A DNA stretch of 64,000 nucleotides, taken from an uncultured Haliea sp. (GTDB taxonomy: Bacteria; Pseudomonadota; Gammaproteobacteria; Pseudomonadales; Halieaceae). Positions 26,962 through 34,922 of this stretch are shown here, piece by piece. Under the pieces are notes generated by a model. That model ran no database searches and was not told the origin of the DNA. It saw only the letters and a list, made by a program, of their open reading frames with translations. Both the position numbers and the translations under genes were made by a program. How positions within the stretch are numbered: position 1 is the stretch's first letter; each line of letters starts with the position of its first letter. The stretch spans positions 1-64,000 of the forward strand of contig CAJXWP010000006.1 of NCBI GenBank assembly GCA_913062625.1, read 5' to 3'.

Positions 26962-27615
26962 ATGACGAATTTTCACCCAGATCTCGACCTTATCACAGAA
27001 TATACAGCGGGTTCCTTGCCGCTGACTCAGTCAGCTTGTGTCTCGCTTCATATTTCTCACTGCCGACGGTGCCAGGGCATTGCTGGGCAGCTGTCAGACC
27101 TGGGCGCAAGTTTATTCGAAGCACTGGAACCGGCCCCCGTTGGTGACGCACAGTTGAATGCGGTACTCGCTAGGCTAGACGAAGAAGTTCCATTGTCGTA
27201 TGCGAGGACGAGCAAGGATACCAGCAACACGCCCGCAATCTTGCAGCGTTTGATGCGTGGGGATTTCAGCGACTTGAGTTGGAAAAATATTGGATCCACA
27301 TTACGCATCAGCTATCTGCAGGCGGGTGATCCACAACATGAGCTGGCCATCTACCACTTCAATGCAGGAGGCCGTATTCCTGAGCACACTCATCGCGGGA
27401 GTGAAATGACGCTGATACTTCAGGGCGGTTTCTCGGATGCTCACGGCAGTTATCACAAGGGTGATTTTTTGGTTCGCCGGCAGGGCGACGTGCATGCTCC
27501 TACAGCCCTTCAGTCTGAAGACTGCATCTGTCTCGTCGTCTTGGACGCGCCGCTAAAGTTCATAGATTGGAAGTTTCGCTGGATGAACCCCTTTCTGAAA
27601 TTACGCACTGTTTGA
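26962..27615 (+). CDS. chrR: ChrR-type anti-sigma factor (zinc ASD plus cupin)
   Basis: The 217-residue protein has two domains. The N-terminal anti-sigma domain shows His5 and His30-x3-Cys34-x2-Cys37 (HISHCRRC), nearly the same positions as the four zinc ligands described for Rhodobacter ChrR. The C-terminal cupin domain has EHTHRGSEMTLILQGGF and GDFLVRRQGDVHAP, supplying the second metal site needed for response to singlet oxygen. It should bind and silence the sigma factor encoded 4 bases upstream. ATG 26962 has GAGGA 8 bases upstream; the track start at 26947 (TTG) overlaps the sigma gene and is less likely. The gene is convergent with an SDR, only 19 bases away. Confidence 0.93.
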   Translation: MTNFHPDLDLITEYTAGSLPLTQSACVSLHISHCRRCQGIAGQLSDLGASLFEALEPAPVGDAQLNAVLARLDEEVPLSYARTSKDTSNTPAILQRLMRGDFSDLSWKNIGSTLRISYLQAGDPQHELAIYHFNAGGRIPEHTHRGSEMTLILQGGFSDAHGSYHKGDFLVRRQGDVHAPTALQSEDCICLVVLDAPLKFIDWKFRWMNPFLKLRTV

Positions 27616-27634
27616 CGCAGTCTCTTAACCTCGA

Positions 27635-28411
27635 TCAACTCCCAAAAGCGGCCCCGCCGTCTATCTTTATAATGGCCCCATTGGTGTAGCGGGAGGCATC
27701 TGATGCCAGATACAGTGCTGCTCCAACGATCTCTTCCGGCTTTCCAGCCCTTCCCAGTGGTATCAAGGCACCCAAAGCACTTTTCATATCTTGCGTCCAA
27801 GCGATAGAGATATCCGTCAGAAACGCGCCGGGCATAATGCCATTGCAGCGCACTTTCGGCCCAAAGGTGTGAGCCAGACCCTCCGTGAGGTTATTCAGCC
27901 CCGCTTTGGCAGCAGCATAAGGTAGTTCCGACGCGCTGGGTGCTACCGCTGCAATACTGCTTACGTTGATAATCGAGCCCCCCCGCCCCCGCGCCATCTG
28001 CTCGCCTATGATTGCCGACAGCCGGAAGGGGCCGGCAAGATTGACGCCGATTACCTTATCAAATAATTCTCGAGAGACAGTGGCAGGGGATTCATAACGC
28101 GGTGACATGCCTGCGTTGTTCACCAGCACATCAATATGGTCGTATTGTTCATAGACTTTTTCTACCATCGCATCACACGCATCCCAATCACCTACATGGC
28201 ACGCAATCGGCAGACAGGTCTGACCGGTTTCCTGCTCTATCAAATATGCCGCGCGCAGACAGGCTTCGAACTTGCGTGAGCTAATCACCACCTTGGCTCC
28301 CGACTGGGCAAAGGCTCTGCACATTTCAAAACCTAAACCTCGGCTACCTCCGGTAACCACGATCACCTTATCAGTGAGATCAAAATAATGGGCGATTTTA
28401 TCAGCTTGCAT
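27635..28411 (-). CDS. Short-chain dehydrogenase/reductase (SDR)
   Basis: The 258-residue classical SDR has the cofactor motif VTGGSRGLGFE near residue 20, VLVNNAGMSPR near 95, INVSSIAA with catalytic Ser near 145, and YAAAK at about 160. The C-terminus GGAAFGS is typical. MQADKIAHYFDLTDKVIVVTGG fits enzymes of the glucose/3-oxoacyl reductase type, cytosolic and NAD(P)-linked. The ATG at 28411 has AGGGA 8 bases upstream; the track start at 28471 is a TTG without support. Neighbouring SDRs suggest redox conversion of lipid or alcohol substrates, but the substrate is not known. Confidence 0.9.
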   Translation of the reverse strand: MQADKIAHYFDLTDKVIVVTGGSRGLGFEMCRAFAQSGAKVVISSRKFEACLRAAYLIEQETGQTCLPIACHVGDWDACDAMVEKVYEQYDHIDVLVNNAGMSPRYESPATVSRELFDKVIGVNLAGPFRLSAIIGEQMARGRGGSIINVSSIAAVAPSASELPYAAAKAGLNNLTEGLAHTFGPKVRCNGIMPGAFLTDISIAWTQDMKSALGALIPLGRAGKPEEIVGAALYLASDASRYTNGAIIKIDGGAAFGS

Positions 28412-28740
28412 AACGCTATCCCTAATCGATGAAATATCATTAATCGTGTTCGCGATCACACTCAGTTGCAAACAGCATACGTAACTATAAACAGCCTGTC
28501 AGTCACACTACAAGGACGCCGTGAGACATGCTGACTGGACTTAATCAATGGACGCGCTATAAGTTGACCTAATATTCAGCTATCAAGAAAATAACCCTGC
28601 TATTTTGTGCAGACCAACCCGACGACGCAGCAGAGGTCTCATGCCGATAAGCTTTGTTATCGTTGGCGCACCCTGCACTGGCATTAATGGATTAAACCAA
28701 AACACAAGACTGTTATTACTGACAACATCTCACCCTGCGC
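28412..28740. other. Intergenic region between two co-directional SDR genes
   Basis: About 330 bases hold the leader of the SDR at 27635-28411 and the downstream end of the next SDR. There is no ORF with family patterns. No copy of the TGATCC-CGTAT promoter is present here, so the adjacent SDRs are not obviously part of the ECF regulon. Confidence 0.5.
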
Positions 28741-29520
28741 TCAGGCGTTACGAATCGTCACCCCACCGTCCACTACTATCGTAGCGCCGGTGGTAAACCC
28801 TGCAGCAGGCAGCACGAGACCCAGCGTGGCATGAGCAACTTCCTCAGGGTCGGCATAGCGGCGCAGCACCGTGCGACGATTGGCAAAAGTGGCTTTATCT
28901 TCTTCCGTTATCCCATCAGTGATCGCGGTGCGAATCGGTCCTGGGCAAACACAGTTAACCGTGATGCCTTCCTTACCAAGGTCCACCGCCATGGCGCGAG
29001 TCAAACCCACGCTGGCATGTTTCGCAACGGTATAAGCACTACCGTAGCGCGTTGCACCCAATGCCTCGGTAGACGCTATATTGACGATACGGGGATGGCA
29101 GGATTCGCGCAGACTGGGCAGTGCGGCACGAATGGCCCACGCCTGCGCGCCCGCCATCACTGCCAAGGACGTATCCCAAGCCTCAGCAAAGTTGTCAGCA
29201 TCCACGGTCGTCGGGATCACCAGCCCCGCATTGTTAACCAGAATATCAATCGCACCAAAATGCACAGCAACCTGCAACACGGCCTGCTCTACCGCATCGC
29301 GAGACGACAAATCTACTGTGAGTGCAAGCACCTCTGCACCGACTGAGCGGATTTCCTCCGCCACAGTGTCAAGGCCATCTCCGTTAATATCCATAATTGC
29401 CAGTCGCGCGCCTTCATCAGCAAACAAGTGGGCTGTCGCGCGTCCCATGCCGCTGGCCGCACCGGTGACTATTGCGACACTGCCACTGATGGAGCGGCTA
29501 AGCTGACTTAATCGTTTCAT
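28741..29520 (-). CDS. Short-chain dehydrogenase/reductase (SDR)
   Basis: The 259-residue classical SDR has VTGAASGMGRATA near residue 20, ILVNNAGLVIP near 95, IVNIASTEAL with catalytic Ser, and YTVAKHASVGL (YxxxK) near 170. The PGPIRTAITDG loop after beta-6 and VDGGVTIRNA at the C-terminus are typical. It differs strongly from the SDR just downstream, so the pair is not a recent duplication. Probable role: NAD(P)-dependent oxidation or reduction of an alcohol/ketone; the substrate cannot be told. Confidence 0.9.
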   Translation of the reverse strand: MKRLSQLSRSISGSVAIVTGAASGMGRATAHLFADEGARLAIMDINGDGLDTVAEEIRSVGAEVLALTVDLSSRDAVEQAVLQVAVHFGAIDILVNNAGLVIPTTVDADNFAEAWDTSLAVMAGAQAWAIRAALPSLRESCHPRIVNIASTEALGATRYGSAYTVAKHASVGLTRAMAVDLGKEGITVNCVCPGPIRTAITDGITEEDKATFANRRTVLRRYADPEEVAHATLGLVLPAAGFTTGATIVVDGGVTIRNA

Positions 29521-29798
29521 GATTGCTTCCTCTTGGAACTAACTATATCGCGTGTGGGCTGCGGGGTTACGCACGCCAATACACGCACATCAATCTGCCA
29601 GCATTCTATACCGTCCTGCGCTATCGCGCGATCATGTTACAGCGCTCGCTCCGCTGCAGAGCCATCAATGGTCTTTGCTCGGGAAGACCTTCGAACGACA
29701 GCAGATCCGATCCCCTACTCAACCGCTGCCTACTATTGGATAACAACTGGATAAAAATGCTAATGTGCTATGCAGCCCAACTTTAAGAGAGAGTCATT

Positions 29799-30104
29799 AT
29801 GCCTAATGAAAAATTATCACCAACAGCCGTCACGGAGCGACTGACCAAACTAGAAGACTGGCAGCTACGTGAGGGTAAGCTCCATCTGAAGGTAGTGTTT
29901 GCCAATTTTGTTGAGGCATTTGATTTTATGGGCAAGGTCGCCCTGCTGGCGGAGGCTGCCAGCCACCACCCTGAATGGTCAAATGTGTACAATCGAGTCG
30001 AGATAGACTTAACCACGCATGACGCGGGCGGGATTACAGAGCTTGATTTCGATCTTGCTGAACAGATAGACCGTGTGTTGGCTGAGCATACGCCAGACCA
30101 CTAG
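29799..30104 (+). CDS. phhB: 4a-hydroxytetrahydrobiopterin dehydratase (PCD)
   Basis: The 101-residue protein carries the pterin-4a-carbinolamine dehydratase signature HHPEWSNVYNRVEI followed by LTTHDAGGITELD, with the two key histidines and the Pro-Glu-Trp motif. It recycles 4a-hydroxy-tetrahydropterin made by aromatic amino-acid hydroxylases. An AGAGAGAG sequence precedes the ATG. No phhA is adjacent, but folE is 7 kb away in the light-stress operon, so pterin metabolism is present in the region. Some members act instead in molybdopterin or DCoH-like roles. Confidence 0.94.
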   Translation: MPNEKLSPTAVTERLTKLEDWQLREGKLHLKVVFANFVEAFDFMGKVALLAEAASHHPEWSNVYNRVEIDLTTHDAGGITELDFDLAEQIDRVLAEHTPDH

Positions 30105-30184
30105 AAAAATATGGCCGATCCGATCGACTGGTCGGCTGTTGCATTCGCCTATTGTTCAGCGTGCGCGTCTATTGACGCAATCAC

Positions 30185-31123
30185 TTAAGGCTCTAACACC
30201 ACTTTAATTGCGCCTGACTTGCGATTCGCTGCAATAGCGAAGGCCTCTGCGGCAGCGTCGAGCGGCAGTCGATGCGTTATCAGAATACCCGGCAGCTCGG
30301 GGCGCTGAGCCATCAACTGCGCGGCTACATCAACATCGCGCACTAGACCTGTGCGGTCATACATTGAGGAGGCATAGATTTTTAAGCCCTTCATCGAAAC
30401 TTCAAACGACGGAAGACTCACCCCGTCCCAATAGGTCGCCAACAGCAAAATAATGCCACTGGGCTTGCACAAGCGAGCGGCCTGCATTAATGCTTCAGAA
30501 GTACCGGCGCACTCCACTACCGCATCATACTCCCCGCTCGGATTAAGTCCTGCACCTAAGCGCTCGGCCGCCTCTCTTTGCGCGTCGTGTCGGGCGGCGA
30601 CATCTACCTTTGCGACAAGCCGCGTTAGCATTGCAGCTGCCGCGAGTCCTACCGCACCCGCGCCGATTATGGCTATTCGGCTTGTGGGTCTAATATCCAA
30701 CATGCGTATACCATGCGCCGCCACTGCGAGCGGCTCCACCAGGCAGGCATCGGCAGCGCTGACATTGCTGGGCAAAGGCACAATACAACGCGCAGGCACG
30801 ATAATTTTCTCTGCCATACCTCCATCGCGACCGACACCGCAGACCATTGCGGCACTCAACCGACAAAGGCTGTAGTCGCCCTGGACACACATGTCACAGT
30901 GCCCGCACGGTGCGATCGGCTCCAATGCCACCGCACGGCCATCACTCAACGTCCCTGCGACCTCATGACCCAGTGTTGCAGCAAGGTTAAATCCCGCGTT
31001 AAGCATGTGCAGATCGGAACCGCAAATACCAGCCGAGCGCACGTTGATAATGACGCCTTCACCCTCGGGCGCAGGCACATCAACCACATGAACCTGTTTA
31101 TCACAACACCGAACTGCTTTCAT
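30185..31123 (-). CDS. Zinc-dependent alcohol dehydrogenase (MDR family)
   Basis: The 312-residue protein is a medium-chain dehydrogenase. Catalytic zinc residues are in GICGSDLH and LGHEVAGTL; the structural zinc site reads CGHCDMCVQGDYSLC near residue 80. The NAD(P)-binding fold has IIGAGAVGLAAAAML near 150. It is shorter than the usual ~340-350 residues, mainly in the central region. It would oxidise an alcohol or reduce an aldehyde or ketone in the cytosol. It stands between phhB and an APH-like kinase gene; the substrate is unknown. Confidence 0.92.
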   Translation of the reverse strand: MKAVRCCDKQVHVVDVPAPEGEGVIINVRSAGICGSDLHMLNAGFNLAATLGHEVAGTLSDGRAVALEPIAPCGHCDMCVQGDYSLCRLSAAMVCGVGRDGGMAEKIIVPARCIVPLPSNVSAADACLVEPLAVAAHGIRMLDIRPTSRIAIIGAGAVGLAAAAMLTRLVAKVDVAARHDAQREAAERLGAGLNPSGEYDAVVECAGTSEALMQAARLCKPSGIILLLATYWDGVSLPSFEVSMKGLKIYASSMYDRTGLVRDVDVAAQLMAQRPELPGILITHRLPLDAAAEAFAIAANRKSGAIKVVLEP

Positions 31124-31241
31124 GAGACAATACTCTGAGTCAATGGCCTAACGGACGCCAACAGTATCGGCGTGTAAATAGTACTCAGGCGTCACCTCGT
31201 GTTTCTGGCCATATCGGCCATGCAAGCCTGTAAAAGAGACG

Positions 31242-32459
31242 TTAACCTGGGGGTAAATCCAAAAATTCTCGCAGCCAGCCCGGGTAATCTACCCGCTCAA
31301 CGGCTGCTACGGCGCGCCTCAAAACTTCAATAAACAGAGCATCCTGCTCTTCGTTAAGCGCACCAAAACCGATGGTGACAATGATGGTCATCAAGGTGTG
31401 GAATGTGAAGCTGCGGTATTCCTGCCATGTCTGTTCAAAATCGATGGCAGTGCCGTAATGAGCCCGACGCTGCACATAGTATTCCACCCATTCGCGCTCG
31501 TGGGCCGCCAGCGTGTCGGCCGGCAGTGAATCAATAAGAAAGTACTGCACATCGCGAATACCTTTGCCCCAATGTGCAGCTTGCCAGTCCAACATGCCCA
31601 TCTCCTGCCCACAGACAAAGAAATTACCAAGGTGGCTGTCGCCATGCAACAGGGACAGCGGGCCGGAAAACCAGTAGGCGAGCATCTCATCCCAATGCTC
31701 AACTGTAAGCCGATAGGCTTCTGCAACATCAGCTGGAATATCACCTGGGCGTTTTGTCATACAAGGCTTTAACGCCAGACGATTGAGATTGCGCGCTACC
31801 AACCCCATGGTGGGCGAAAGGAAAATATGATAATCCAACGGGAGTATCGCCTCACGCTCTTCGCTACTAAGGTCGTAGTGGCAGGCATGCAATCGCGCGA
31901 AGGTGTCCAGACAGCTGCGAACCCGCTCTAGAGATGGACCCTGCATCATATCTGGATTGATAAATAATTCGACCGTGGGGTCTTCGTGGAGGTTCTCCTG
32001 AACCAGATAGAAACGCGTCCCTTGGAACGCAGTGGCATACGTTATCGGCGTCCTCAGGGGCAGGGTTTTCGCAACATGACGAAAGAAGTAGGACTCCAAC
32101 TGCCAGGAATTAATAATACTGAAAAACCAACGAGTCGCTAGAGACTCCATAGGCACCTTGACAAACAAGCTCGCCGGCAACGTCGCCTCGCCCGCTTGCT
32201 CGATCGTCAAGACTAGGTTGTGGCAATTGCTGCTGACAGAGGGAATATCTTGACGCACCAGCGTGTCAATTTTTATGGGTGCAGTGTTTAATTCTAGCGC
32301 ACCCTCGTTAAGCAGACGGGTCAACACGTCCGGTGTAGCAACCTCGGCCGCCTTAAAGGGCAGACTGCGACCGGTCATGTCTCCGAGGGCATCACCGGCG
32401 AGTCGACCCGAGCCTTTCATCACTATCCAGACTAACTTTACGATATTCAGTATTGCCAT
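31242..32459 (-). CDS. Aminoglycoside phosphotransferase-like kinase (APH/choline kinase fold)
   Basis: The 405-residue protein has a kinase-like fold: FVKVPMESLATRWF near residue 110 for ATP binding, LLHGDSHLGNFFV near 270 (Brenner motif HGDxHxxN), and MGMLDWQAAHWGKG (metal-binding Asp) shortly after. Marine lipid-degrading bacteria carry many such genes beside SDRs and acyl-CoA dehydrogenases; they phosphorylate small alcohols, antibiotics or unknown compounds. Resistance cannot be inferred. It is divergent from the phytoene-desaturase-like gene, 121 bases away, with a possible shared regulatory region. Confidence 0.85.
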   Translation of the reverse strand: MAILNIVKLVWIVMKGSGRLAGDALGDMTGRSLPFKAAEVATPDVLTRLLNEGALELNTAPIKIDTLVRQDIPSVSSNCHNLVLTIEQAGEATLPASLFVKVPMESLATRWFFSIINSWQLESYFFRHVAKTLPLRTPITYATAFQGTRFYLVQENLHEDPTVELFINPDMMQGPSLERVRSCLDTFARLHACHYDLSSEEREAILPLDYHIFLSPTMGLVARNLNRLALKPCMTKRPGDIPADVAEAYRLTVEHWDEMLAYWFSGPLSLLHGDSHLGNFFVCGQEMGMLDWQAAHWGKGIRDVQYFLIDSLPADTLAAHEREWVEYYVQRRAHYGTAIDFEQTWQEYRSFTFHTLMTIIVTIGFGALNEEQDALFIEVLRRAVAAVERVDYPGWLREFLDLPPG

Positions 32460-32580
32460 AACGATTCCGCATGAAAAAATTTAATATATGCTTCGACAGT
32501 CTTGCCCTTATAGGACGTTTAAAATAATATGTCCGAAAACTATAGTATACAAGATAGGCCCAAACCCTGGAGCGCATAGT

Positions 32581-34263
32581 ATGACAGATCAGACCGAAGC
32601 AGCCGGCTCATCCGAAGCAAGTAATGAACGGTATGACTGTATCATTGTCGGCGCAGGCCACAATGGCCTCGCCACCGGCTTGGTGCTGGCTCGCAACGGA
32701 CATAAGGTTCTTGTTTTGGAGAAAAATAACTACGTCGGCGGCATGGGGGGTACCCGAGAGATCCTCAAAGACTGTCGCAATGAAGTCGGTGCTAGCTGCC
32801 TGTTTCCTTTGTCCGCAGAGATAAAATCGTATTTTGATTTCGAATCTCATGGCGTGGAATTAATTCCACTGCCGGTAATGGCAGTTAATTTAGCAGGCGC
32901 GAACAGCCGTCCGCTAATACTTTTCAAGAATCCACTGAAGCTTGCCTTCAATGTCTTGAGTAGTTTTGGCCCAAGCGCGATGCTGGGATTCATTCGGCTG
33001 ATGAAGTTTTGCCAGTATCCCGCGCAAGTGCTTGATCGCTTCACCGCTCGTAAAGCGCCGCGCAGACTGGAAGATCTTATCGCCGAAGCACAAACGGTTA
33101 AACAGCAAGAGCATCTGGAACTGGCCTTTAAAGGCTCTGCTATGGATATCATCGACAAATTTTTCCCCGACCCGATCAAGCACCGCGAACTGCGCGCCAG
33201 CATGGCGTTCGCAGCGGTACAAGCGACCTATAAAGGGCCTTATACTGCTGGATCCGGCATGTGCCTTATCTACACGATGGCTCAAGAAGGCTCTGATGGC
33301 TTGATGCAACGCGTCAAAGGCGGCATCGGAAAGCTTTCGGACTGCCTAGCAGAGCAGATCAGTGAATTGGGAGGCGAGGTCAGAATGAAGCAGCGAGTCT
33401 CACATATTATTGTAGAAGATAATCGTGCGGTCGCAGTTGAGCTAAAAGACGGACAGCGCCTATATGCCGATACCATCGTCTCCAACCTAGACAAACAGGC
33501 AACATTTAATGGATTACTGGCAGCCCATAAGTTGGACGACGCAGACCAACTTAAAGTGGACGCGTTTACTCACCAGGGCGCATTTGTACACATGTTGTTT
33601 AAACTTAAAGGCAGGCCTACCTATTCTTCCCACCTAAACAAACTCAACAAAATTCCTGGCGCATACTTCGGTGGCGCCATGGTGCTAGACCCCGAGGAGC
33701 TGCAACGCAGTTACGAAACGTGTCTGCGCGGTGAATTACCTGAAAATGTCCCGCTTGCATTTCAGATTCCAACAATAGTCGATCCAACACTTGCGCCACC
33801 CGGTTACCATATCGCCAGTGCCTATGGTTTCTATTTTCCCTGCGAAGCTGATAAAGGCCAACGCGGCAAACTCAGGGACCAGATGGGCGAGAAGCTGATT
33901 GATCACATATGCCAATATATGCCCGATTTCCGTGATGTGATTGTCGATCAGGCTATTTTTTCATCCGACCACTTTGCCAGTATGCAGGGCGTTACTAACG
34001 GTGATTGGACTCATGGTTTATTGCATCCTGACCAGATGATTGGCGATCGCTGTCTTATTGACGGCACGGGGCATACGACGCCGGTTGGCAATTTATATCT
34101 ATGCGGCGCATCTTGTCATCCCGGACCAGGCGTGACGTTTTTGCCCGGCTATAACTGCGCACACGAAATAATGGCCACAAGCGTGGCGCGACCAGAATTG
34201 ACCTTAGAAACGGAATCAAAAACTACTTCAACAACACCGGCACCAGCAGCGCATGCAGCGTAG
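32581..34263 (+). CDS. NAD(P)/FAD-dependent oxidoreductase of the phytoene desaturase family
   Basis: The 560-residue enzyme begins with a Rossmann motif, CIIVGAGHNGLATGLVLARNG, and VLVLEKNNYVGGMGGTREI, where GG and the glutamate bind FAD. The C-terminal LYLCGASCHPGPGVTFLPGYNCA motif is typical of the CrtI-like/pyridine nucleotide-disulfide group. The ATG at 32581 lies 11 bases after GGAG; the track start at 32488 adds 31 residues of poor composition. No phytoene synthase is nearby, so carotenoid desaturation is not implied; lipid or sterol-like desaturation is possible. Its last 41 bases overlap the 3' end of the convergent tetR gene. Confidence 0.9.
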   Translation: MTDQTEAAGSSEASNERYDCIIVGAGHNGLATGLVLARNGHKVLVLEKNNYVGGMGGTREILKDCRNEVGASCLFPLSAEIKSYFDFESHGVELIPLPVMAVNLAGANSRPLILFKNPLKLAFNVLSSFGPSAMLGFIRLMKFCQYPAQVLDRFTARKAPRRLEDLIAEAQTVKQQEHLELAFKGSAMDIIDKFFPDPIKHRELRASMAFAAVQATYKGPYTAGSGMCLIYTMAQEGSDGLMQRVKGGIGKLSDCLAEQISELGGEVRMKQRVSHIIVEDNRAVAVELKDGQRLYADTIVSNLDKQATFNGLLAAHKLDDADQLKVDAFTHQGAFVHMLFKLKGRPTYSSHLNKLNKIPGAYFGGAMVLDPEELQRSYETCLRGELPENVPLAFQIPTIVDPTLAPPGYHIASAYGFYFPCEADKGQRGKLRDQMGEKLIDHICQYMPDFRDVIVDQAIFSSDHFASMQGVTNGDWTHGLLHPDQMIGDRCLIDGTGHTTPVGNLYLCGASCHPGPGVTFLPGYNCAHEIMATSVARPELTLETESKTTSTTPAPAAHAA

Positions 34264-34801
34264 TGCGCAGTTGAGCATCATTTTTGACCCAGTTACTGGG
34301 CAGCGTTAGAAATGATAATAGTAGACGATAAACCCACTCTATCAATATTTCAGGTCGTACCGCGTCCTGCAACAAATTCGCATCGCGTGCAGGCTGAATA
34401 ACGTGATCCATCAATTCCTCTCCAAAGCTGACAATAGCATTAGAACTCCAGATCACGCGCCGCGCGCGAGTATTTCCCTCCGATGCAAATACCGCCTGCA
34501 GCAGCGGCCGCTGAGGAATTTCCTTGATCGCAACTAATAACCCCTCAACTACTTGGTCAGCCGGGTCGGGATATTTCGTCAGACAAGTGCGAATACACTC
34601 ATTAAGCTCGACCATCTCAGCCATAATAGTCGCCACCAGCAAAACATCTCGACTTGGGAAATATCGGTACAGTGTGGAGCGCGCCAAATCCGCGCTGGCC
34701 GCCACTTCCTTCATTCCTGTAGCGGCAATACCATTAGCAAGATAGCAACGTCTAGCAGCGGCGAGGATAGCCACGACATGATTTTTTTTTGCATCAACCA
34801 T
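34223..34801 (-). CDS. TetR family transcriptional regulator
   Basis: The 192-residue protein has the TetR N-terminal helix-turn-helix at residues ~8-55: AARRCYLANGIAATGMKEVAAS, then ARSTLYRYFPSRDVLL. The helical C-terminal part is the ligand-binding and dimer domain, with no known ligand visible. The gene is divergent from the first sulfotransferase and convergent with the FAD oxidoreductase, so it probably controls one or both. A 21-bp imperfect palindrome lies in the divergent intergenic region and is the best candidate operator. Confidence 0.92.
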   Translation of the reverse strand: MVDAKKNHVVAILAAARRCYLANGIAATGMKEVAASADLARSTLYRYFPSRDVLLVATIMAEMVELNECIRTCLTKYPDPADQVVEGLLVAIKEIPQRPLLQAVFASEGNTRARRVIWSSNAIVSFGEELMDHVIQPARDANLLQDAVRPEILIEWVYRLLLSFLTLPSNWVKNDAQLRTTLHALLVPVLLK

Positions 34802-34868
34802 TAGTTAAAAATTTCTCGTGGAATCGTGTTAGTACGCATTTTCGGCTAATTAGGTGGCAACGTAAATA

Positions 34869-34889
34869 GGCTCTTATAAGATACAAGCC
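34869..34889. promoter_or_regulatory. Imperfect palindrome, candidate TetR operator
   Basis: GGCTcTTATaagATAcaAGCC reads as two arms GGCTnnTAT / ATAnnAGCC around a central AAG, with 7 of 9 base pairs matching in each arm. It sits about 70 bases upstream of the TetR start and about 35 bases before the sulfotransferase start, which is a usual place for a TetR operator. Not tested. Confidence 0.4.
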
Positions 34890-34922
34890 GGTAATAGACA
34901 ATTGCATCGAGGAGGAAACAAC

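Noticed and set aside
31242-32459. Aminoglycoside resistance gene
   Set aside because: The kinase fold is shared by many non-resistance enzymes, and the metabolic context gives no support for resistance.
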